Notes under the pieces: model-generated | Database searches by the model: none | What the model was told of the DNA's origin: nothing | The model's input: the letters and a program-made list of their open reading frames with translations, nothing else | In this document: piece by piece, positions 24,558 through 35,233 of the stretch | How the letters are laid out: every line of letters begins with the position of its first letter | Numbering within the stretch: the first letter of the stretch is position 1 | Translations under genes and position numbers: made by a program | Assembly: GCA_037962975.1 (NCBI GenBank) | Contig: CM075673.1 | Location: forward strand, 157,810,667-157,874,666 | Source: Clitoria ternatea | Lineage: Eukaryota > Streptophyta > Magnoliopsida > Fabales > Fabaceae | Length of the DNA stretch: 64,000 nt | Direction of reading: 5' to 3'

Positions 24558-25370
24558 AATAATAAAATGATACCTACTACTTTGCATGATTGCTAATTGC
24601 TGGTTGCTCTTTACTATTGGGCGTTGCATGATTGTTGTGATACCTATACATAGATTTTATTTTATTAATTAATTTGCTTTATACATGATTCCAGCTGTAT
24701 CTAACTTCAAGATTATTAATTTTTCTGTGTTGCTTAATTATTGATTGTTGGCGTTGTATTTTTATTGCTACCTCCTGCAACTTCACAGGATTTTAAAATA
24801 TTGCTTTGCTTGATTATTGATTGCTTTATTGGCTTGCTTTTCCATTGCTTTGCTTATTTGTTTCTTTTAGTCTTGATTATCAAAAGAAACTGATATGCTA
24901 CTATAATTTAACTTAATTTCTATAATTATAAAGATGATAATTAATATTAGAAACCGTCATTTTGATCTATAAAATTATCACAAAAGGACAAATACAAAAC
25001 TCCAAAATTATAACAATTATGGACTAAAATACTAAACTGGTCTTTTTGTAATTTCAAGCACTAATATTGATTTATGCTAGTAATTTAAATTTTCAAGTAT
25101 TATGAATATTTTAATATTGATTATTAAATATTGCTTTGCTGCAATTGCTACATAATTCACTGTTTCCTCATGGGTGTTATTTTATATTATTAAATGATTA
25201 ATTTCTAGACTCATAATTAGTATTTATAAAAAATATATAAATATTTATAATCATTATTGACTTGTTATGACTATTGTTATTACCATCATTATAATGATAA
25301 TTATAGTTAATATATTTATTTTATTGAAGTATTATCTAACTTATTTGTAATTTCTTGCATAGAAATAAAT
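24558..25370 (+). other. Leader of the outer copia element, continued
   Basis: AT-rich untranslated leader resuming after the inner insertion, with recurrent GCTTTGCTTGATTATTG-like phrases also seen in the inner element's leader. No coding sequence. Confidence 0.6.
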
Positions 25371-28300
25371 ATGTTGAATATTACCAACCTTGATTTTGTA
25401 GCTCTTGATATCACCGGAAAAAATTATTTATCATGGAAACTAGATGCCAAAATTCATTTAGATACAAAAGGTCTTGGAGACATAATTCAAGATGAAAACA
25501 ACGCATCTAATTAACAAGGCTAAAGCCATGATATTCTTATGCCACCATATCCATGAAAGGTTAAAGAATGAGTATTTAATAGTTAAAGACCTTCTTGTTC
25601 TCTGGAATAATTTAAAAGAAAGATACGACCATCAGAAAGATATAATTTTTCCAAAAGCTCGTTATGAATGGATGCATTTGCGCTTTTAAGATTTTAAATC
25701 TATAAATGAATATAATTCTTTTCTATTTAGAATTACTTCAAGATTGAAATTATGTGGAGAAAAAAATCACTGAAGTGATATGTTAGAAAGGACATTCTCC
25801 TCTTTTTATGTATCCAATATGCTCCTACAGTAGCTATATCGTCAAAAGGGTTTTACAAAATACTCAATTGATTACTTGTCTCCTTGTGGCTGAACAAAAT
25901 AATGAATTACTTATGCAAAATCATGAGTCTCATCCAACCGGAACTGCTCCATTCCTAGAAGTAAATGTAGTGACACATGATCATTACACTCATGGTTGTG
26001 GTCGTGGTCAAGGTAATGGTCGGGGCATGGTATTGGTCGTGGTCGTGGTCAAAATGATAATTAATCATCATTTACATGGAAAAATAAATAGCGTATGGAA
26101 AAAGGAAAAGATGCTCAAAGTAGCGAATAAACTAAAAATATTTGCTATCGTTGTGATAGCCAAGATCACTAGTCTCAGGTTTGTCGGACATCGATGCATC
26201 TCATTGATCTATATCAAAAATCCTTTAAAAATAAATGGAAAACAATAGAAACAAATTTTACTGGTATGGATGATGATTTTACTCACTTTGATGTTGATAA
26301 TTTCCTTACTCTTCTTGAAGAAGACATTGACCACTCAGTTAGAGAAGAGAGTGCTCCTAAATAAATTATTTTGAGAACGTTTGGAAACTTTTTCAAACGG
26401 AGAAAACCTCCATTGGCCAATGGGAGGTTTTTGATCCTACGAATCAACGGAGTTTTGATTATCTCAAACGACGTGAAGAATTAATATCAGCCTTTAAATT
26501 TTTTACTTCAACTCAACTCTGTTTTCCCAACTGCAAACCAAACATCCCCTTTATATTTCATGTAATTTGTTTTTGTTATGAATTTTAGTTTTTATCAATA
26601 AAATTTTATGTTAAATATTTATTGTTGTTAATTATATTTTTTACTCATGTTTTTTATTATTTAATAAAGAATGAATGCTCACATAAATGACGAAGATATA
26701 TGTCTCTTAGATAGTGCAACAACTTCCACTATTCTCAAGAATGAGAAATATTTCTACCATATAGTAAAACAAGAAGGCAATGATAATACTATATCTGGTA
26801 GTATAAATATAATTAAAGGCCCTGATAGAGTTAGTACTTTGTTACCTGGAGGAACAAAATTACACATTGATAGTGCATTATATTCTATCAAGTCTTAAAG
26901 AAATTTGTTGAGTTTTAAGGATATCCGCAAAAATAGATACCATATTGAGACCACAAATGATGGAAATGTTGAATATCTTTACATCACAAAGTTAATTTTT
27001 AATAAGAAATGTATCTTGGAAAAATTGTCTTCACTTTCCTCCGATTTGTACTATACATATATTAGTATAATTGAAACAAATGCAATAGTAAACCAGAAGT
27101 TTACAACTAAGAATAACTTTGTTATTTGACATGAACGGTTAGGTCATCCTGTAACAATAGTGATGCAAAAAATAGTTGAGAATTCAAATGGTCATTGCTT
27201 GACCAGCAGATAAATTCTCGAAACTAATAATTTCTCATGTGCTGCTTGCTTTAGAGGAAAATTAATTACTCGGCCATCAATGAAAATTAGGAGTGAATCA
27301 CTCACATTTTTAGAGTGTATAAAGGGTGATATTTATGGACCAATACACCCTTCACGTGGACCATTTAGATATTTTATGGTTTTAATTGATGCATTAACTA
27401 GATGATCACATGTTTGCTTATTGTCAACTCACAACCATGCATTTGCGAGATTACTAGCTCAATTAATTCGTTTAAGAGCTCATTTTTCTAATTTTCCAAT
27501 TAAGAAAATATGCCTTGATAACGCTGGTAAATTTACATCTCAATCTTTTTAATGATTATTGTATGTCCATTGGAATTAATGTTGAACATCCTGTAGCACA
27601 TGTTCATACACAAAATGGACTTGTTGAATCGTTAATTAAACTTTTGAAATTGATAGCAAGACCATTATTAATGAGATTAAAACTCCCAATTTCAACTTAG
27701 GGACATGCAATCTTGTATGCGGCAGCACTTATTCGCATTAGGCTTACAAGTTATCATGAGTATTCCCTTTTACAATTGGTTCATGGTCAAGAAAAAAATA
27801 TTTCTCATCTAAAAATCATTGGAAGTGCGGTATATGTTCCTATCTCTCCTCCACAATGCATTAAAATGGGACCTCAAAGAAGGTTGATAATATATGTTGG
27901 ATATGAAAGTCCATCCATAATAAAATATCTTGAACCTTTAACAAGAGATTTGTTTACAGCTTGTTTTACTGATTGTCATTTTAATGAATCTATTTTCCCA
28001 CTATTAGGAGGAAAAAAATAAAATAGTTGGATAAAATGATTAGTTAGAATGAGATATCTCTATCACAACTTGATCCTCAAATAAAACAATGTGAACTAGA
28101 AGTTCAAAAAATAATTAGTTTACAAAATTTAGCAAACCAATTGCCAAATGCATTTACTAATCCAAAAAGAGTAACTAAGTCACACATATCAGCTGTTAAT
28201 ACTCCAATAAAGATTGATATCTCTGCAGGACAATCTAAAATTACAAATGAGTTTGAAGCCAAAATAAAACGTGGCAGACCTATTGGTTCTAAAGATAAAA

Positions 28301-29262
28301 ATCCTCAAAAAAAGAAAAATAAATAAAGAAGATCGTCGAATCAAGGATATAAAGACTCGAGAAGAGTTTTTAGACATAATCAAGGTTTTGAATCTAGAAG
28401 AAACTAAGGTACCTGAGATAGATAAAATTAAAGAAATCTTAATAAATTATGTCATGGATGAAATACAATGGAATCGACATGAAGTCAACGTTGGTGAAAT
28501 TTTTGTATTTAAAGTAGCTCTTGATATTATAAATGATGATAAGGATCATGAGTCGAAATTAGTTAACAAATATGCACAAATAAATAATTGGCCCAAGTGG
28601 AAAGATGCAATGAAAGAAAAGTTAAACTCATTTGCAAAACAAAAAGTTTTTGGGCCTATAATTCAAACACCTGAAGGTGTAAAACCAATTGGATACAAAT
28701 GGGTCTTTATGAGGAAAAGAAATGAAAATGGTGAAATTATGAGATATAAAGCAAGACTTATTGCCCAAGGTTTTTCACAAAGACCTGGTATTGATTTTGA
28801 AGAAATATATTCACCTTGATGGATGCAACTACTTTTCGATACTTAATTAGTTTGACAATTCGTGAAAAACTTGATTTATGCCTAATGGATGTTGTTACAG
28901 TATATTTAGATAGCTCAATTGAAAAGAATATCTGCATGAAAGTTCCCAAAGTATTTAACTTACCTGAAGCATATAAGACAAATCCCCAAGAAAATTATTC
29001 AACTAAATTGAATAAATCCCTTTATGGACTAAAACAATCTGGACGTATGTGGTACAATTGTCTCTGTGAATAATTGTTGAAAGAAAGGTATAAAAATGAC
29101 CTAATTTGTCCATGTGATTTTATTAAAAGATTCAGAAAAGAGTTTGTTATAATTGCTATTTATATAAATGATTTAAACATCATCGGAACTCTTGGAGAGC
29201 TTTCAAAGACTGTAAATTGCTTAAAAAAGAATTTGAGATGAAAGATTTGAGAAAAATAAAGT
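25371..29262 (+). pseudogene. Outer copia gag-pol polyprotein remnant
   Basis: Starts at ATG 25371 with LDFVALDITGKNYLSWKLDA, the N-terminal gag domain missing from the inner copy. An early stop occurs near 25511. The zinc knuckle CYRCDSQDH near 26150 carries a TAG where the inner copy has Trp. Protease LLDSATTSTI lies near 26703. Integrase lies around 27130-27900. RT (KWKDAMKEKLNSFAKQ and QGFSQRPGIDFEEIYSP, 28595-28815) is the cleanest part. The RT catalytic box is YIND near 29165 instead of the inner copy's YVDD, so one catalytic aspartate is lost. Coding homology ends at about 29262, before RNase H. A 177-bp MITE-like insertion interrupts it at 26373. Confidence 0.87.
26373..26549. mobile_element. 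MITE-like insertion (177 bp) in outer copia
   Basis: Present only in the outer copia copy; the inner copy reads straight through the same site (near 20613) as ATTATTTTATATTTC. The ends are imperfect inverted repeats (GAGAACGTTTGG and, complemented, GGGGATGTTTGG), with an apparent 3-bp TTT duplication. Size, ends and duplication suggest a Tourist/PIF-Harbinger-type MITE; superfamily not certain. Confidence 0.7.
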
Positions 29263-32200
29263 TTTATTTTTAAAATATATAAAAATTGAAATTATCATTT
29301 CCTCAACTTAAGTCAAAATTTTATATTTGTTTTTAAAAATTATTTTCCAAAGCCTTTAAAATCATTTTAAAAAAGATTAAAAATCAAATTTCAAAGAATT
29401 TCCAGATTACAAAGAACTATGTAACCTTGATTTCGTGAAGTGTATGGAAATATGTAAAAGCAGGATCAATTCCTACCAGACTAATTTTTCTCTTAACTAA
29501 GACTTCTCATTAAGAGATTATGTTAAACGAGACCTCTTGTTAATCTCACTTTCTTTTTTAAAAAAATCTTGTCATTTTCTCTAGTATGATATTTATTTGG
29601 ACGAGATGTTCTATCATCATTTCTTTCCTTGTTTGTGTTGTCCAATTCCCTTTTTTAAGAGGTTATACTAACTTTAAGCTATTTGAAAAACGTGCGATCT
29701 ACATAAGGCAACCATTTTTACAATGGACAGTTTGGGATGCTAATATCTTTCCCACCTATAATGGACTCTCAAATTATAATCTCATTTGTACGACAGGTGT
29801 CTTAACAAATGTTTTCCCGATATTTTTTTAATTAAATATTAGTGGCAACTCTATTTTCAATAGAAAATCGATAATGATATACATAATTTATCCCAGAGTT
29901 CCTATCATATCCTAAAGAATCTTTAAACATAAAACTACATAAGCTAAATATGTCACTAACCTACTAAGCTTTAACTTTTTGAAATTTGAATAAGTTTAAA
30001 AAGCTACTTTTAGTATAGTTTTGTATTTCTTTTTAAATTCAATGCTAGTTTTTATTTCTTTAATAAATGTAACGAGGCCATTAGTTCACATTTTGTATAA
30101 TTACTATAAGCAGAGATTTAAATACCACAATATTAGCTAATATTGTAAAAATCTTCATACTAGTTATCACAAACTCTGTATTTAATGCAATATCACTAGT
30201 GTATACTATTTTGTTTCACTCTTTTGTGAGCTTATGGAAAAATTATACACCCTTTTTTAATTTCTTGTACTTTACTTTTTAAAGCACCGAATTAGTTATT
30301 GGTGTTTTAGTGGTGGTGCCTTCTTTATTTAAGGCAAAAAGGGGCAAGTTCAACCCCAACCCTCTCCGCACGTATTTTGTTTATATTTATTTATTATTTT
30401 AAGAAAAACAAATTTGGAACTATTGGGCTACCAAGAAGTCAGCCCAATGTTTCTTCCTTTTTTTACATTCATTTTCATTTGTTATTGTTTGATGTTCCTT
30501 GTTTGCTTTGTTAGCTAAGATGCCCCCATTCCTTTTTTTATCTTGTAAATTTTTATTTCTTTATTGTGCTTGATGTAAATAAAAAATCCTCCATTTTTTG
30601 TTTTTTTTCATTTTTAACTTGTATTCCCTTTATTAATTATACTAAAAAAATAAAAAATATATGTTTTGAATTAATTTGGGCTTCCATTTTTGGAATTCAA
30701 GAAATGATAAAAACACAATAATTATTTTCCTTAAATAAATTATGCAACAATTTTTAACGATGTCAGGCAAAATACTTTGTCTATATCAATGTTATACGGT
30801 TGTGAAGGTCAAAACATGTACGAAGTGTTTGGCCTTGTATTTTCCATCGATATAAAACTTCTCTTTTATTAAAAAATCTAAAAAATGCAATAGGATCTCT
30901 TTTTAAAATATATAAAAATCAAAATTATCGTTTCCTCAATTTAAGTCAACATTTCATATTTCTTTTATAAATTTTTTCCAAAGCCTTTAAAATAATTCTA
31001 AAAAAAGACTAAAAATCAAATTTCAAAGAGTTTCCAAATGACAAAGAACTATGTAACTTTGATTTCACGGCGTGTATAGAAATATGTCTCAATTCCTATC
31101 GGACCCACTTTTCTTTAAACTAAGTCTTCTCATTAAGAGATTATTTTGGACCAGACCTCTTGTTAATCTTCTTTTCTTTTTCAAGAAAAATCTTATCATT
31201 TTCTCTAGTATGATATTTATTTTGACAAGACGTTTTGTTAACTCTTAAAATTCCCATTTCTTTCCTTGTTTGTGTTGTCCAATTCCCTCCTTTAAGAGGT
31301 TATACTAACTTCTGACCATTGAAAAATACACGATTTACTTGAAGCAACCATTTTTACAATGGACAGTTTGGGATGCTAGTATCTTCCCCATCTATAATCG
31401 ACTCTCAAACTTATAATCTCATTTGTATGACGAATGTCTTAACAAATGTTCTCCTGATATTTTTCTTTAAATAAATATTGGCGGTGACTCTATTTTCAAT
31501 AAAAAAAATACACAATGATGATATAAGTAATTTATCCTAGAGTTCCTATCATATCCTAAAGAATCTTAAAACATCAAACTACATGATTAAAATAGGTTAC
31601 TAACCTACCAAGCTTTAACTTTTTTAAATTTGAATAAGTTCAAAAAGTGACTTTTAGTATAGTTTTGTATTTCTTTTTAAATTCATTGCTATTTTTTATT
31701 TCTTTAATAAACCTAACGAGGATAATTAGTTCACATTTTGTATAATTACTTTAAGAATATATGTAAATACCATAATATTAGCTAATATTGTAAAAATATT
31801 CACGAACTCTATTTGTATTTAATGCAATACCACTTATGAATACTATTCTGTTTCACTATTTTGTGAGCTTATGGATAAATTTTGCACCCCTTTTAATTTC
31901 TTCTACTTTAGTTTTAAAGCACCAAATGAGTTATTGGTGTTTTAGTGGTGGTGCCTTCTTTATTGAAGGCAACGAGGAGCAAGTTCAACACCGCACCCCT
32001 CCGTGCGTTTTTTTTATTTATTATTTTAAGAAAAACAAATTTGGAACTATTGGGCTAATGAGAGGTCAGCCCAATTTTCTTCCCTTTTTTACATTCATTT
32101 TTATTTGTTATAGTTTGATCTTCGTTGTTGGCTGTATTAGCCAAGATGCCCTTTTTCATTTTTTATCTTTAAATTTTTATTTCTTTCCTGTGCTTGATGT

Positions 32201-33617
32201 AAATAAAAAATCCTCCATTTTTTGTTAGTATTTTTTTTCATTTTAATTTGTATTCCTTTTATTAATTACACTAAAAAATAAAAAATATATATTTTAAATT
32301 TAATTTCGGCTTCCTTAGAATTCAAAAAATGATAAAAACTTAATAATTATTTTCCTAAAATAAATTATGCAACAATTTTTAAAGGTGTCATGCAAAATAC
32401 TTTGCCTATATCAAAGTTATACGGTTGTGAAGGTCGAACCATGTAAGAAGTACTTGGTCTTGTATTTTCCATTGATATAAAACCTCTCTTTTATTAACAA
32501 ATCTAGAAAATTCAATAGGATCTTTTTTTAAAATAAATGAAAATCTCTATTATTATTTCCTCAATTTAAGTCAACATTCCGTATTTCTTTTTAAAATTTT
32601 CTTCCAAAGCCTTTAAAATCATCTTAAACATAGAGTAAAAATCAAATTTCAAAGAATTTCCAAATTACAAAGAACTATGTAACCTTGATTTCACGGCGTG
32701 TATGGAAACATGTACCAGCAAGATCAATTTCTATGGGACCCACTTTTCTTTTAACTAAGTCCTCTCATTAAGAGATTATTTTAAACGAGACCTCTTGTTA
32801 ATTTCGTTTTCTTTTTCAAAAAAATCTTATCATTTTCTCTAGTCTGATATTTATTTGGACAAGAGGTTTTGTTAACTCTTTTTAAATTCCCATTTCTTTC
32901 CTTGTTTGTCTTGTCTAATTCCCTTCTTTAAGAGGTTATAATAAACTTTCGAGTATTTGAAAAACACGCGATCTACTTGAGGAAACCATTTTTACAATGG
33001 AAAGTTCGGGATGCTAATATCTTAGTCACCTATAATCGACTCTCAAACTTATAATCTCATTTGTATGACAAATGTCTTAACAAATACTTTCCCAATATTT
33101 TTCTTTAAATAAATATTAATGGCGACTCTGTTTTCAAAAGAAAATCCATAAAACTACATGAACTAAATAGGTTACTAACCTACTAAGCTTTAACTTTTTA
33201 AAATTTGAATAAGTTCAAAAAGCTACTTTTAGTATAGTTTTGTATTTCTTTTTGAATTCAATGCTATTTTTTATTTCCTTAATAAACGTAAGGAGGAAAA
33301 TTAGTTCACATTTTGTATAATTACTATAAGAATATATGTAAATACCACAATATTAGCTAATATTGTAAAAATCTACATACTAGTTGTCATGAACTCTGTT
33401 TGTATTTAATGCAATACCACTAGTGAATACTATTCTGCTTCACTATTTTATGAGCTTATGGATAAATATTATACCCCTTTTAATTTCTTCTACTTTTTTT
33501 CAAGCACCAAATTAGTTATTGGTGTTTTAGTGGTGGTGCCTTCTTTATTTAATTCAAAGAAATCACTCATCCCCGTCCCTGTCGGTGCGGTGCGGTTATC
33601 CACGTGGATGGATTTTT

Positions 33618-34065
33618 TGTAACGCCCCAGCCGCTTTTCAGGAATGAACGACTCGCCCCACAGACCAACACGAGACCTTTCCAGGAGGTCACCCATCCCA
33701 GAATTACTCCAAGTTAAGCACGCTTAACTTTGGAGTTCTTAAGTGATAGGCTACCGAAAAGGCTAATGCATTTGTTGGAATACGAATTCATTTCTTTAAG
33801 CTATCCTCGACTGTATAGTCCCATACCTATACAGTCTTTGGATCCCTCTCATTCCGGTATGTATTCGATTCGTTCATGTGTCCCTCCCACTGGAAGCCTG
33901 CCAGGAGCCGCTCCTTGTCCGTGCCCATGCACCGATGATCACTCCCCGCCCTCAACAGTGCCCGGGATGTCACATTCCCCGCTGGAAGCCTGCCAGGAGC
34001 CGCTCCTTGTCCGTGCCCATGCACCGGCGATCACTCCCCGCCCTCAACAGCACCGGGATGTCACA
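33618..34065 (-). repeat. Cassandra-like LTR 1
   Basis: 448 bp; lacks the roughly 45-bp block beginning AATGTGCTTTTGTCC that the other two copies have. Confidence 0.85.
33680..33743 (-). other. 5S rRNA-derived segment in Cassandra LTR 1
   Basis: Minus strand contains AAGTTAAGCGTGCTTAAC followed by GGATGGGTGACCTCCTGG, matching the internal-promoter half of plant 5S rRNA (A-box and C-box region). It is not a complete 120-nt 5S gene. Confidence 0.85.
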
Positions 34066-34135
34066 TGCCCACCAGCTTCCGCCTGGTTCGTCCTCGAACC
34101 ATACCGTACTAGGAGAGGCTAGGCTCTGATACCAC

Positions 34136-34665
34136 TATAACGCCCCGACCGCTTTTCAGGAATGAATGACTCGCCCCATACCGCTTTTCAGGAATGAATG
34201 ACTCGCCCCATAGACCAACACGAGACCTTTCTAATGTGCTTTTGTCCTCACTCACACATTTCCTGAGAACTTCCCAGGAGGTCACCCATCCCAGAATTAC
34301 TCCAAGTTAAGCACGCTTAACTTTGGAGTTCTTAAGTGATAGGCTACCGAAAAGGCTAATGCATTTGTTGGAATAGGTAGTACGAATTCATTTCTTTAAG
34401 CTATCCTGGACTGTATAGTCTTATACCTATACAGTCTTTGGATCCATCTCATTCCGGTATGTATTCGATTCGTTCATGTGTCCCTCCCACTAGAAGCCTA
34501 CCAGGAGCCGCTCCTTGTCCGTGCCCATGCATCGACGATCACTCCCCACCTTCAACAGTGCCCGGGATGTCACATTCCCCGCTAGAAGCCTGCCAGGAGC
34601 CGCTCCTTGTCCGTGCCCATTCACCGACGATCACTCCCCGCCCTTAACAGCGCCGGGATGTCACA
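34136..34665 (-). repeat. Cassandra-like LTR 2
   Basis: 530 bp; contains a 5S segment at about 34271-34335 and a short direct duplication of the CCGCTTTTCAGGAATGAATG block near its plus-strand start. Confidence 0.85.
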
Positions 34666-34735
34666 TGCCCACCAGCTTCCGCCTGGTTCGTCCTCGAACC
34701 ATACCGTACTAGGAGAGGCTAGGCTCTGATACCAC

Positions 34736-35233
34736 TGTAACGCCCCGACCGCTTTTCAGGAATAAATGACTCGCCCCACAGACCAACACGAGACCTTTCT
34801 AATGTGCTTTTGTCCTCACTCACACATTTCCTGAGAACTTCCCAGGAGGTCACCCATCCCAGAATTACTCCAAGTTAAGCACGCTTAACTTTGGAGTTAT
34901 TAAGTGATAGGCTACCGAAAAGGCTAATGCATTTGTTGGTATAGGTAGTACGAATTCATTTCTTTAAGCTATCCTCGACTGTATAGTCTCATACCTATAC
35001 AGTATTTGGATCCCTCTCATTCCGGTATGTATTCGATTCGTTCATGTGTCCCTCCCCTTGGAAGCCTGCCAGGAGCCGCTCTTTGTCCGTGCCCATGCAC
35101 CGACGATCACTCCCCACCCTCAACATTGCCCGGGATGTCACATTCCCCGCTGGAAGCCTGCCAGGAGCCGCTCCTTGTCCATGTCCATGCACTAGCAATC
35201 ACTCCCCTCCCTCAACAGCGCCGGGATGTCACA
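34736..35233 (-). repeat. Cassandra-like LTR 3
   Basis: 498 bp with a 5S segment at about 34839-34905. Like the others it contains two tandem copies of a roughly 115-bp block beginning GGAAGCCTGCCAGGAGCCGC. Confidence 0.85.

Larger units (their letters stand above)
18159..29262 (+). mobile_element. Outer copia element, interrupted and 3'-truncated
   Basis: 5' LTR at about 18159-18328, primer-binding region ATCAGCACGAGG at about 18333, long leader, then gag from 25371 through RT to about 29262, where homology stops at the edge of the 1.6-kb tandem array. The RNase H region and 3' LTR are missing. The same-family copia element 18624-24552 sits in its leader. Closely related in sequence to that inner element, which serves as a reference for what is lost. 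The family looks like the Ale/Retrofit group of plant copia (short LTRs, TTATCAGCAC primer-binding site); that assignment is inferred. Confidence 0.85.
33618..35233 (-). mobile_element. Cassandra-like TRIM concatemer: three LTRs, two internal domains
   Basis: Order on the plus strand: LTR 33618-34065, internal 34066-34135, LTR 34136-34665, internal 34666-34735, LTR 34736-35233, flanked by TTTTT on both sides (33613-33617, 35234-35238). On the minus strand each LTR starts TGTGACATCCCGG and ends CGTTACA (TTATA in one). Each internal domain is only 70 bp: a tRNA-Met primer-binding site TGGTATCAGAGCC, then a purine-containing AGCTGGTGGGCA before the next LTR. Each LTR has a 5S rRNA-derived segment. 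LTR plus PBS plus PPT with no coding capacity and a 5S segment is the hallmark of Cassandra TRIMs. Confidence 0.88.

Noticed and set aside
31836..32228. 130-residue hydrophobic open frame
   Set aside because: Not conserved in sister copies of the 1.6-kb unit; the hydrophobicity comes from T-rich sequence.
33680..33743. Functional 5S rRNA gene
   Set aside because: Only about half of the 5S sequence is present, with substitutions, embedded in LTRs. No T-run terminator or 5S spacer array.
33730..34712. Proline/serine-rich open frames of 60-130 residues, also at 35006-35343 and 45475-45749
   Set aside because: All are Cassandra-like LTR sequence read in several frames and both strands; the tandem 115-bp blocks create the apparent protein repeats.
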